Origin: Oligoflexia bacterium
GTDB lineage: Bacteria; Bdellovibrionota; Bacteriovoracia; Bacteriovoracales; Bacteriovoracaceae
NCBI GenBank assembly: GCA_015232355.1
Contig: JADFZW010000028.1
Coordinates: forward strand, 1 to 62,425
Reading direction: 5' to 3'
Length of the DNA stretch: 62,425 bases
Below the pieces are notes generated by a model. That model was not told the DNA's origin and ran no database searches. It saw nothing but the letters and a program-made list of their open reading frames with translations. Shown piece by piece: positions 50,856 to 58,830 of this stretch (position 1 is its first letter; the number at the start of each line of letters is the position of its first letter). Position numbers and translations under genes: made by a program.

Positions 50856-51874
50856 GATATGTTATAACAGGTAACCTTGCTCCGTGGAAATCTGTCGCAA
50901 ATTGGACACATTCTCTTCCAACAAATGCAACCGACGCATGGATGGATCAGCTTTTGGGTTACTACCATAGATGGAGAAGTCATCATCTAATTACAGATGG
51001 AGCAAAAGTTGCCTTAGATAGAAATCTAAGTTTTATAGATTTTATGAAACATACGGGATTGGATTTTATAACTGAGCAAGGGTTACCAATTATCCCTGAA
51101 TCTGCAACATTAAAACTAGCATCACTTACAGGTTTGGATATATGTAAAATTACTCCTTGGATACATCTCAATATTTTAGATTTTGCTTGTGGTGGTGTAG
51201 CGACAGCTTTTTCTGTGAGTGACTTAATTCAAGCTATAAATGGTAATCTTGATTGGGGATTGGGTACTGCTTTAAGAACTTTTGGTGGAGGAACGATAGA
51301 AATTGCGGTGGGCGCTTCAACAAAGAATCCCCTCTTCATAGCTTCAGGTGTGATAGAAATCGGTGCTGGTGTAAAATCAGCGTATGACTTTTATTCGCAA
51401 CCATTTCTATTTGGAGTCCCATTAATTAATGTTCTAAGCGGAGTTGGAGGAGGAGCAATAAGTGGAGCTTTATTTAGTTTGGTAGATATAGGGTTAAGTT
51501 GGAATAAACTAAGCACTAAAGAAATGATTTATCGAATAGTTAAGAATTCTTCTGTGTCGGCCATGCTTGGTGGGGTATCTACAATTTCACTTCCTGCTAC
51601 AATAAGTTTAGGCGTAATGTATGCCTTGGGACAGATCATTTATAGGGAAATTCAAACGAGTGTAGAGCAAGAAAAATATCATTTCAGTTGTCTTCCTTAC
51701 AATTACTTCTATGGAATTAATAGGATGATTATAGAAAACGGTTTAATTAAAACCGCCAATTTTTTAGATGAATTCAATATAAACAAAAAGACCAATTTTA
51801 AAGATTATTTAGATAAAAGTTCTGATACCTATAAAAACTATTTTTTGGATAATAAAGGGGGACGTTATGAATAA
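50831..51874 (+). CDS. Gly-rich hydrophobic hypothetical protein
   Basis: This 347-aa protein has a polar N-terminal third (WTHSLPTNATDAWMDQLLGYY). A long Gly/Ala-rich, membrane-compatible middle follows (ALRTFGGGTIEIAVGAS, VLSGVGGGAISGALFSLVD, TISLGVMYALGQII). No signal peptide. The pattern resembles pore-forming or phage-tail-tip-like hydrophobic domains but no family is recognised. It overlaps the next gene by 8 bp. AAAAAGGA lies 7 nt before the ATG, inside the XRE remnant. Confidence 0.6.
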   Translation: MENISNSVGYVITGNLAPWKSVANWTHSLPTNATDAWMDQLLGYYHRWRSHHLITDGAKVALDRNLSFIDFMKHTGLDFITEQGLPIIPESATLKLASLTGLDICKITPWIHLNILDFACGGVATAFSVSDLIQAINGNLDWGLGTALRTFGGGTIEIAVGASTKNPLFIASGVIEIGAGVKSAYDFYSQPFLFGVPLINVLSGVGGGAISGALFSLVDIGLSWNKLSTKEMIYRIVKNSSVSAMLGGVSTISLPATISLGVMYALGQIIYREIQTSVEQEKYHFSCLPYNYFYGINRMIIENGLIKTANFLDEFNINKKTNFKDYLDKSSDTYKNYFLDNKGGRYE

Positions 51875-52433
51875 ACAAGAACTCGTGAACCAACTAAAAA
51901 AAGAATTAAATCTTGAAAGGGCAAAAAGATGCCAAAATGGTAATTGTCTAAAGGAAGCAGATATAATGGATTTAATAGCCTATACCGAACATTACTTTAC
52001 GGAAAATACTGGAAACATACCTGAGCTAGTAAGAGGGGCAAATACATTCTCTCTTGTTTACGTCTCAACGGATAATACAGTAAGAATTGCTGCTTTAAAA
52101 AAATCTGCTCTTATATTAGGTCCATCTGCTGGTGGTATTGGATTACTTTTCTTTTTTCTTGGAGGGTTTGGAATGAGTATGGGGGTATTGGCCACATGGT
52201 GGGCGGCTCTTTTTGGGAGCTGGGTGCCTTTTCTAAATGCAGTTTTACTTGGGACTGCGATCACAGCAACTGTCGGAAGTATAACTTATGCGCTTACACG
52301 ATTAACTCCAGCAGCATTGGGTAATAAAGCATTTGAATCTATTAGTAAGGGATTGGATAGATGGTCCTTGTCAGATGAGGAACTGAAATTGAGTGATAAA
52401 AAAGCCAAAGATGAAATGAAAAAGGCTGTATAA
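51867..52433 (+). CDS. Membrane protein paired with the preceding gene
   Basis: This 188-aa protein has a polar N-terminus and a strongly hydrophobic Gly/Ala-rich core (GGIGLLFFFLGGFGMSMGVL, ATWWAALFGSWVPFLNAVLL). A charged, Lys-rich end follows. The 8-bp overlap suggests a functional pair, for example toxin and immunity or two channel parts. Not assignable by sequence. Confidence 0.55.
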   Translation: MNKQELVNQLKKELNLERAKRCQNGNCLKEADIMDLIAYTEHYFTENTGNIPELVRGANTFSLVYVSTDNTVRIAALKKSALILGPSAGGIGLLFFFLGGFGMSMGVLATWWAALFGSWVPFLNAVLLGTAITATVGSITYALTRLTPAALGNKAFESISKGLDRWSLSDEELKLSDKKAKDEMKKAV

Positions 52434-52620
52434 TCCAATAAGACGGAAGAATATTTTTGAATCCTAAACTTGTGTTATGCCTGTGCTGCTAAAGGTGATC
52501 TAGGTGTGACTAAAACATTCCTGTAAGTACTAACAAACTACTTCATATCAATATCCTAATCTATAAAGAGGATTGTTGAAAGCCAAGCACTGCTAAATTA
52601 TTATTTGTTGATTACAAAGA

Positions 52621-53151
52621 TCACTTAAATATGGAAGAATAATTTTCCTTTGGTAATGAAGCCGCTTTCATTGCTTTGTACTGGGTAAGTGTTTTAAGAA
52701 TCCTGTTCTGAGCAGACGTAGCATACCTAGAAATTTTAAGTGCCTGATCGAGGTCCATGTTCTGTCCAAGTTTTGCAGAGTCAAAATTAGCGGCAGAGAG
52801 GATTTGCCCATACTCATAGCGGAGCAAAAGATTAATCCTAAAAAAATCTGATGCGATCATTGTACATAGCTGCCCCTCTACTTCGTTAGTAGGGGCCAAA
52901 TCGTTATAGACATCACTGATTAAGTCTGCGAATACGTTATCCCACTGTGTGGCCAATGTCTTGTTAGAACTGAACACTCCGCTCCTAACGGCATTGTAAC
53001 GAGTGGTATCGGTTAATCTAGGGCCTGTAGACATTTTAGAGTTGGCCTTATTAGCAGCAATCTTCTTATCGCTGGTACTATTGGCCTGTGCGGGATCGGC
53101 CATGTTTGATGGGGACTTTTGGCTTTGTTCTGTATTATAAAGATTTTCCAT
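52621..53151 (-). CDS. Hypothetical protein with KSTGPR-type motif
   Basis: This 176-aa protein has an N-terminal region KKIAANKANSKMSTGPRLTD followed by YNAVRSGVFSS. It closely follows the NRANAxKSTGPRTxxGKxxxxxNALKHG pattern of a widespread family of short accessory proteins of unknown function. The rest is helical. The gene reads away from the second palindromic element, whose copy likewise precedes the polymerase gene. GAGGAGG lies upstream of the ATG. Confidence 0.65.
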   Translation of the reverse strand: MENLYNTEQSQKSPSNMADPAQANSTSDKKIAANKANSKMSTGPRLTDTTRYNAVRSGVFSSNKTLATQWDNVFADLISDVYNDLAPTNEVEGQLCTMIASDFFRINLLLRYEYGQILSAANFDSAKLGQNMDLDQALKISRYATSAQNRILKTLTQYKAMKAASLPKENYSSIFK

Positions 53152-53250
53152 TTGGCCTCCTCCTCTAATTATCAGTGGTGGTAATGGTAATATTATCTCG
53201 CAAAATAAATGCTTTGGTCAATTACCACAGAAATACTAGCAAATTGTAAC

Positions 53251-53296
53251 TGTCTCACGAAAGGTATTATAATATATATACACCTTTCGTGAGACA
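53251..53296. promoter_or_regulatory. 46-bp palindromic element, copy 2 (inverted)
   Basis: This is the exact reverse complement of 42475-42520, including the asymmetric A/T core. It lies 100 bp upstream of the minus-strand gene starting at 53151. Relative to its downstream gene it has the same orientation as copy 1. This fits a shared operator or promoter. Confidence 0.75.
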
Positions 53297-53547
53297 AAAT
53301 TAACTCCCATGGTAACTTTCGATTTTCGCTTTTCGATGACCTCAGTAGTAGTTAAGTTGTTCAGGGGGGTAAAAATATTTAAGAGGGTGATGATGAGAGT
53401 GTTATAGTGGCGTATCAAGCAGACTTGAGGGATAAGTTGCAAAGACCTTTTAGCGGAACGAAGCCAAACTACATAATCCATGTTCCTGTTTAGTTAGTGA
53501 TGCCTTCAATTACCCAATGAGATATTTATTTGCTATAAATAATTTAT

Positions 53548-54681
53548 TTAATTTTTTATTTTAAAAAATTTTGTAGGCAAAACAAGTTCAGAATTATCCT
53601 TTCTAATAATAACACGATCATAGTGATACCAATACCCTGTTACTTTATATTCTTCGCCTTGTTTAAGAACCAACTTTCCATCAATTGAAACATCCTCAGT
53701 TATCACAATATCGTCTTGTTCTTTGATAGGATTTCCGTCCTTATCAATATAACCTTTTCCTTTAAGTCTAAATATGGGGGTACATCCATCTATGTGTTGT
53801 CTGATTTTTTGCCATTGTAATTGGTCTTTATCAGGCAATGGCAGTGACTTATTTATAAGTTTATAAATTATATCATCAGCGGTTTGTTCATCATCTACAG
53901 TGATTAAGAATTTAGTATTTTCGTTGTCAAGGACTGAAGATATGCACCAACAAGAACAATCTTTGTCATATACTTTTCTGAATCTATGAAACCCAACTGG
54001 AATCGCTTCTATTGTTTCAAGCAAAGACAACCCAATATCTATGAATTTTGAAATTTCATTTTGAGAAATATCATTGCTTTCATGTATTATTTTATTTCTA
54101 ATCATTTGAATCGAGTTAAACGATTGCACTATCTCTAGGGGGATATAGTTGTTGTCCACAGCTTTACTTAATAAAATATGAAGTGGTTCTGCTTTGTACT
54201 CTTTTGGAATTAGATTTTCTACAAGATTTAACAAGCTTTTTTCAATTGTTGTATACATTTTGATTACACCCAATTTAGGGTTGAATTTACAGAGTTCAAT
54301 TATATCATCTCCTTTTCTTGTATCTAGTTTAGGTGTAGGAACATTCTTATCATGACTAGCACTCACACTCTCATATAATTTATCCAATTCATTTAGCTTG
54401 AATTTATTTCCAAATAAATCGCATTCCTTTATCTGTCTAATAAAATAACTAATATCTTCTTTGAATTTATTTATAATAACAAGTGTAACAAGAGGCCAGG
54501 CAATTTGAGATATGGCTTTAATTGATTCGATTATGTTGGACCAAACAAATTGACAAGTTTGTTTAATAAATTCAAACAAACCTTCTATGGGGAGTTGATT
54601 TTTTAAGAAACAATATATATTGCCAAACAATGATACAATAAAAATTATTGCAAAGAATATTTTTATAGTTATCTTCATCAT
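53548..54681 (-). CDS. Membrane protein with HEPN-like domain
   Basis: This 377-aa protein has two N-terminal hydrophobic segments (IFFAIIFIVSLFGNIYCFL and AWPLVTLVIINKF). A helical domain follows, including MIRNKIIHESNDIS, whose RxxxxH fits the HEPN RNase motif as in DUF4145-like proteins. A C-terminal beta-rich part completes it. HEPN proteins often act in abortive infection. The role here is inferred. It is monocistronic. Confidence 0.6.
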   Translation of the reverse strand: MMKITIKIFFAIIFIVSLFGNIYCFLKNQLPIEGLFEFIKQTCQFVWSNIIESIKAISQIAWPLVTLVIINKFKEDISYFIRQIKECDLFGNKFKLNELDKLYESVSASHDKNVPTPKLDTRKGDDIIELCKFNPKLGVIKMYTTIEKSLLNLVENLIPKEYKAEPLHILLSKAVDNNYIPLEIVQSFNSIQMIRNKIIHESNDISQNEISKFIDIGLSLLETIEAIPVGFHRFRKVYDKDCSCWCISSVLDNENTKFLITVDDEQTADDIIYKLINKSLPLPDKDQLQWQKIRQHIDGCTPIFRLKGKGYIDKDGNPIKEQDDIVITEDVSIDGKLVLKQGEEYKVTGYWYHYDRVIIRKDNSELVLPTKFFKIKN

Positions 54682-54931
54682 ACATTAGTCTTTTTGTAGT
54701 TATTGTAACAAACTATAACAAATGCTATCCTCAGAATCATTCCCATTTCGACATTTAAATGTAAGATATTAAGTATTATGCTTGTGTTTTATTGTGTGTA
54801 ATAATTGCCGTCAATAAATAAACATGTGCGGTCAAGAGGAAATGTTCAATAAGTTAAAATGAGTATATTTAATCAAAATAGTTTGATTAAGTATTGAAAA
54901 AAATAGTATCCTTTCTTAACTTAGCAACCAA

Positions 54932-55522
54932 TTATTGTAGTTCCTGAATCTTTAGTTTAGACCAGAACGGAGGTGCAGAATGTTTACACCCATTAGGAAC
55001 ATGTACCTTCCCTGTTGCATTTCCAGTAGTAAACTTCAACCTCTTGCACTTATTTAGGACTAACGAGAAGTCAGCGTTTCCAGAAGATATAGAGACCTCA
55101 TCTTCAATTTCAAATTTACCCTTAACTGTTATATTTCCAGAAGTGATTTTAAGTTCCTTGGCCGATAGCTCTCCTGATAGGTTTAAGTTACCAGCACTAA
55201 AGGTCAGTTCTTTATTAACTGGAACATAGAGAGTGTAATCTACTGAGAAGTTATTCTCGGCGGCCTTCTGGATAATCTTAACCATGTTACCATCAACGAA
55301 CATCTTGATTGGGTTATGAGAAGTGCCCTTATACTTTATGTCCTCTAATTTTATCTTATCATCCGCTGATTTTTTTAGCTCAATAGTGCTAGTACCATCG
55401 AGTTGTAGTGTTACTACACCTACTTTTTTATCTAAAATCATTTCTAAATTTTCACCTGACATAGCAACTCCTGTTAGTAATAAAAGACTAATATTGACCA
55501 AGAATACCTTTGTTACAAGCAT
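54932..55522 (-). CDS. DUF4097-like exported beta-helix protein
   Basis: This 196-aa protein has a signal peptide (VFLVNISLLLLTGVAMSG). Repeated short strands follow (ELTFSAGNLNLSGELSAKEL, KITSGNITVKG, VSISSGNADFS, KFTTGNATG), typical of DUF4097/putative adhesin folds. It overlaps the ABC permease gene by 35 bp, with GGGAG 9 nt upstream. It is the last gene of the Cys-rich peptide operon, so it may be an immunity or surface-binding protein. Confidence 0.75.
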   Translation of the reverse strand: MLVTKVFLVNISLLLLTGVAMSGENLEMILDKKVGVVTLQLDGTSTIELKKSADDKIKLEDIKYKGTSHNPIKMFVDGNMVKIIQKAAENNFSVDYTLYVPVNKELTFSAGNLNLSGELSAKELKITSGNITVKGKFEIEDEVSISSGNADFSLVLNKCKRLKFTTGNATGKVHVPNGCKHSAPPFWSKLKIQELQ

Positions 55523-56261
55523 ATCTTTCTCCCAATTTAAATATTAAAATTCCAAGAATTAAATATATCAAACCATGTAGATAAAGGAATAATACCCACT
55601 CGCTAGTAACACTATTACCTACTGCCAGCACTCTATTCATAGTTGTTGCTTCGGAAGAAATTGGTAATAGTGAGTAAAGATTAAATGGATATGATGGCAC
55701 TACCATCAACGAAAGGATTAAAAATTGAGTTAGGTTCATAAAACTTTGAACTCTTTTAAATATAAGAGCAAATGCTCCTAAGATAAACCCAACACCCCAG
55801 CAACTTAACCAAAGTGGTACTAGAAGGACAAAGAGCATCCCTATATCAATTGAAAACCAATGGCGACAGATAAGCATGCTAATTGGAATAAGGATTAAGC
55901 AGATTAAGAGATTAACAACAGAACCAACGATAGTTCTGCTTAAAAGAACATACTCAGCACCAAATGGGGTTAGCATTGTTTGTTCAAGAGTTCCAGTAGT
56001 GGCCCCTTCAGTTATGTTATTGGCCACTAACATGATCCCACTACTAATCACTATAAACGTAAAGAACCCTATGATAACCGATGATAGTTTCGTTCCTAGA
56101 GCTGCTGATGAGATATCTCCTTGGAGCGAGTGTATTCCAAGTTGTATAAATATAACAAACAACAATATATTTACTATTCCGGCCAATATATCAAATAAAT
56201 ATCTCTTCTGCATAATTAGACCGTACTTAATCTCAGAGGTAAACATCCATAAAAACTTCAT
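55488..56261 (-). CDS. ABC-2 type permease of the peptide operon
   Basis: This 257-aa protein has six membrane segments (FDILAGIVNILLFVIFIQL, VIIGFFTFIVISSGIMLVA, SVVNLLICLILIPISMLIC, LFVLLVPLWLSCWGVGFIL and others) and the ABC-2 segment NITEGATTGTLEQTMLTPFG. It forms the membrane half of an exporter with the ATPase upstream. The start overlaps the ATPase stop (ATGA), with AAGGAGG inside that gene. Confidence 0.87.
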   Translation of the reverse strand: MKFLWMFTSEIKYGLIMQKRYLFDILAGIVNILLFVIFIQLGIHSLQGDISSAALGTKLSSVIIGFFTFIVISSGIMLVANNITEGATTGTLEQTMLTPFGAEYVLLSRTIVGSVVNLLICLILIPISMLICRHWFSIDIGMLFVLLVPLWLSCWGVGFILGAFALIFKRVQSFMNLTQFLILSLMVVPSYPFNLYSLLPISSEATTMNRVLAVGNSVTSEWVLFLYLHGLIYLILGILIFKLGERYACNKGILGQY

Positions 56262-57001
56262 AGCGTTTCCTCCTTAATGGCCTTTAAGTAGGCGGTTGAT
56301 AATCTGTTATCTCCATTCCCAAATTTAGAGATAATTTCTGTAGGTGTAGATTTAAAGAAAACATTACCATCTTTAAAAGCAACAACTCTATCAACAGTTT
56401 GCTCTATAAACTCCATATCATGAGTGGTGACTATAATTATCCTATCCTTACTCTTTTCCCCTGAAATGATCTCCATCATTCTATGAGACATCTCGATATC
56501 TAATCCTAGTGTTGGTTCATCTAGTAATAATACCTCTGCATTTAAGGCCAAAATACAAGCAATTGCGACCTTTTGCTGGTTTCCTCTGGACAGATAACGG
56601 CATTCAATTGTTTTATATTTTTCTAAGTCTAATAATTTTATATAGTGATCAATCCTATCCAAGTAAACTTTAGGAGCTAATCCTCTCATTCTACAAAAGA
56701 CTTCCATATTCTCAAATGGATTTAATCTCCAATAGATATTTCTAGCACCTTCTAGCACCGCTCCTAGCTGACTTAGATACTTAGACCTCTTAGATATGGT
56801 CATATCGCAGAGACATATATTTCCAGTAGTGGGAGTAACTAAACCACAAAGCATCTTAATACTGGTGGTTTTACCAGCACCATTAGGTCCGATAAATGCC
56901 ACCACCTCACCCTTATTGATTGTTAGATCATAAGGTTTAACTGCTTTTATCTCTCTACTTTTAATTTTAAATGTCTTAGACAGGTTTGTTATTTCTAGCA
57001 T
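56258..57001 (-). CDS. ABC transporter ATPase of the peptide operon
   Basis: This 247-aa ATPase has Walker A GPNGAGKT, signature LSRGNQQKVAIA, Walker B VLLLDEPTLGLD and switch His in IIVTTHDM. It powers the permease at 55488, most simply to export or provide immunity to the Cys-rich peptides just upstream. No fused peptidase domain is seen, so leader removal must use another enzyme. Confidence 0.93.
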   Translation of the reverse strand: MLEITNLSKTFKIKSREIKAVKPYDLTINKGEVVAFIGPNGAGKTTSIKMLCGLVTPTTGNICLCDMTISKRSKYLSQLGAVLEGARNIYWRLNPFENMEVFCRMRGLAPKVYLDRIDHYIKLLDLEKYKTIECRYLSRGNQQKVAIACILALNAEVLLLDEPTLGLDIEMSHRMMEIISGEKSKDRIIIVTTHDMEFIEQTVDRVVAFKDGNVFFKSTPTEIISKFGNGDNRLSTAYLKAIKEETL

Positions 57002-57071
57002 TAATTAGAATCCATTAAATATAAATAAATCAAAACTACGAGTTATGTTAAGTTTGTTTAAATTGAAAATA

Positions 57072-57099
57072 GGTCATCACGTTTATAGCAGTGATGACC
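57072..57099 (-). terminator. Hairpin between peptide genes and exporter genes
   Basis: GGTCATCAC and GTGATGACC form a perfect 9-bp stem with a 10-nt loop. On the minus strand TATTTTCAATTT follows. It probably attenuates transcription so that peptide genes are made in excess of the exporter, a common feature of RiPP operons. Confidence 0.6.
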
Positions 57100-57141
57100 C
57101 ATTTAGCAAATTAAAAATAATTACAATAGTGATTACAAAAG

Positions 57142-57261
57142 CTATTTATCTATGCCACCACCACCCTTACAGCAAGCACCGCTAAGACAGCACGCGCCTC
57201 CAAAGTGGGAGCATTCAACACTTTCGCAATTCTCTATTGGTTTTTGATACCAAGTAAACAT
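57142..57261 (-). CDS. Cys-rich precursor peptide 2 (39 aa)
   Basis: The leader-like start FTWYQKPIENCESVEC is followed by SHFGGACCLSGACCKGGGG and IDK. Six Cys: 12, 17, 24, 25, 30 and 31. It is paralogous along its whole length to the peptide at 57338, with variation mainly in the residue after Cys17 and in the tail. AAGGAAGG precedes the ATG. Not on the usual gene-length scale, but the ribosome site, paralogue and maturase gene next door make it convincing. Substrate of the radical SAM enzyme by inference. Confidence 0.85.
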   Translation of the reverse strand: MFTWYQKPIENCESVECSHFGGACCLSGACCKGGGGIDK

Positions 57262-57337
57262 ATTTGCCTTCCTTATTCCTAAAATTAAGAGTGATTAATA
57301 ATTTAAGTAACGGAATAGTTACATGATAAAAATGCAA

Positions 57338-57457
57338 TTACTTATTTTCTAAAACACCACCTTTGCAGCAAGCACCGCTAAGGCAACAAGCGCCATGGAA
57401 GCGTGTACATTCAACACTTTCATGATTTTCTATTGGTTGTTGATACCAGTTAAACAT
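57338..57457 (-). CDS. Cys-rich precursor peptide 1 (39 aa)
   Basis: The peptide starts FNWYQQPIENHESVEC and continues TRFHGACCLSGACCKGG, ending VLENK. Five Cys: 17, 24, 25, 30 and 31. The GACC unit is repeated six residues apart. AAAGGAG lies 8 nt before the ATG. The first 28 bp overlap the end of the maturase gene in another frame, so translation is coupled. Known sactipeptide/ranthipeptide precursors are also short and Cys-rich, but I do not recognise this core. Confidence 0.87.
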   Translation of the reverse strand: MFNWYQQPIENHESVECTRFHGACCLSGACCKGGVLENK

Positions 57458-58758
57458 TTGCTTTCTCCTTTGTTTTCTAAATGAAATTTGTGAGTATTAA
57501 TCATCGCTGTTTCCAGCATCTCATGTTTAAAGTAGCAATCAGTGTTTCCCTCTTTCCGTAACCTTGGACACCCTCCTTGGCATATAGGGAGCATCTTACA
57601 CTCTAAACATTTCGTATTAATTTTGTTATCGTAGACACTCTTGTTCCAATCGTAGTTATCAAAGTAAGTGATAGTACCATCACTATTTAACTTAGCACTG
57701 GCCTTGTCGGCATCGCCAACATAGGAATCACATTTAAAAAGAAGTCCATCTGCTCCTACAACCCAAAAGTTTCCTTTCTCCGTATCACACCATGAGGGTA
57801 TTGGCATTGGTATTGGGTTGGATAGTAACATTTCCTTCCTTAACTCTCCGTTGGTTTTAGCTGAGTTAAGATTGTATTCCATCTGCTTATAAACACCATC
57901 CTCTAAAGAATAGAGATTGGTTTCAACGGAGCAAATATCATCTCTTTCAGTTTCAAAATTATATACAGGCCTAAAATAAATACTAAATCTTTTATCTGAA
58001 GCAAGGTTATCATTAAATTCTTTTGTAAGACTGCTTATCTCCTTATCCATTCCTTGTAAAAAGTTAGACCTAATGGCCACATCCCATTCGCCAGGAATGG
58101 TTTTAATATCAAGGAGGTTGTTCCATATCTTGTTATATGTCCCCTGACCATTAGTTAAACATCTAGTTTTATCGTGAGTGGTAGCATCTCCATCAAGAGT
58201 AATTTGAAATGAGTTTAGTCCTAGAGATAGGTACTCAATAAATTTTTCTTTGGTGAGTAAATATCCATTAGTGACCATAGAGTATTTCAGTTCTTTGAAG
58301 TTATTCTTAAGTGATAGTTCTCTAACTTGTTTAAGAAAAGATATAGTTTCCCTATGTGCCAGGGTGGGTTCACCACCAAAGAAGTTAATTCTTAACTTAA
58401 AATCAGGAACAATATTACTCTCAATCAATTTAATTACCGAATCATAAACCCAAGGTTTCATATTGAATCCCCTACGTTTATAGATAAAGCAATACGGACA
58501 CTTGAAATTACAATTCTCAGAGGAGAGCAATGTTAATATCATGGAAGATTTATTTTCTTTGTACCTGTAATGAACTGACTTTACTTCTTCTAATTCAGAG
58601 CAGTCTTCATCTAAAATAAAACTACCATGTAAGAGTTCGTTCCTTGCTTCCTCATTGGCATCAATACAATTTGGATTAGTAAGTATTTTATCTATGAGAG
58701 GTTTAATTTCTATAGGTACAGATGCGAATGCTCCACTTTTACTATTATACAAAAGCAA
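57430..58758 (-). CDS. Radical SAM/SPASM peptide maturase, start lost to IS
   Basis: This 442-aa enzyme has CNFKCPYC (CxxxCxxC; Cys 83, 87 and 90 from the TTG) and a central radical SAM barrel (INFFGGEPTL, FQITLDGDATTHD). A C-terminal SPASM domain for extra Fe-S clusters includes CLECKMLPICQGGCPR and DCYF. Such enzymes form thioether or C-C crosslinks in peptides. Coding sequence continues upstream of the TTG for 12 more codons (including YNFLKETNDQH) and stops exactly at the insertion sequence. The true start codon is therefore missing and expression is doubtful. Confidence 0.9.
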   Translation of the reverse strand: MLLYNSKSGAFASVPIEIKPLIDKILTNPNCIDANEEARNELLHGSFILDEDCSELEEVKSVHYRYKENKSSMILTLLSSENCNFKCPYCFIYKRRGFNMKPWVYDSVIKLIESNIVPDFKLRINFFGGEPTLAHRETISFLKQVRELSLKNNFKELKYSMVTNGYLLTKEKFIEYLSLGLNSFQITLDGDATTHDKTRCLTNGQGTYNKIWNNLLDIKTIPGEWDVAIRSNFLQGMDKEISSLTKEFNDNLASDKRFSIYFRPVYNFETERDDICSVETNLYSLEDGVYKQMEYNLNSAKTNGELRKEMLLSNPIPMPIPSWCDTEKGNFWVVGADGLLFKCDSYVGDADKASAKLNSDGTITYFDNYDWNKSVYDNKINTKCLECKMLPICQGGCPRLRKEGNTDCYFKHEMLETAMINTHKFHLENKGESKCLTGINNQ

Positions 58759-58830
58759 ATGCTGGTCATTGGTTTCCTTGAGAAAATTATAATGTCAGAG
58801 ATTTCCAAAATTTTATAACATTTCCCGCTC

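Larger units (their letters stand above)
38111..58794. mobile_element. Second genomic island, right end not defined
   Basis: Directly behind attR stands another tyrosine integrase and excisionase, followed by replication-type genes (helicase, family A polymerase, RecB-like nuclease), XRE regulators and cargo. This is a tandem island at the same tRNA. No further copy of the att repeat is visible up to the window end. The end given here is only the edge of the insertion sequence; the true boundary may lie earlier or beyond the window. Confidence 0.55.

Noticed and set aside
42475..53296. Invertible DNA segment bounded by the 46-bp inverted repeats
   Set aside because: No recombinase of the invertase type nearby, and each copy keeps a fixed orientation to its downstream gene; left as a minor alternative.
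53236..53481. 81-codon minus-strand frame
   Set aside because: It runs through the 46-bp palindrome, has no ribosome site and no protein-like features.
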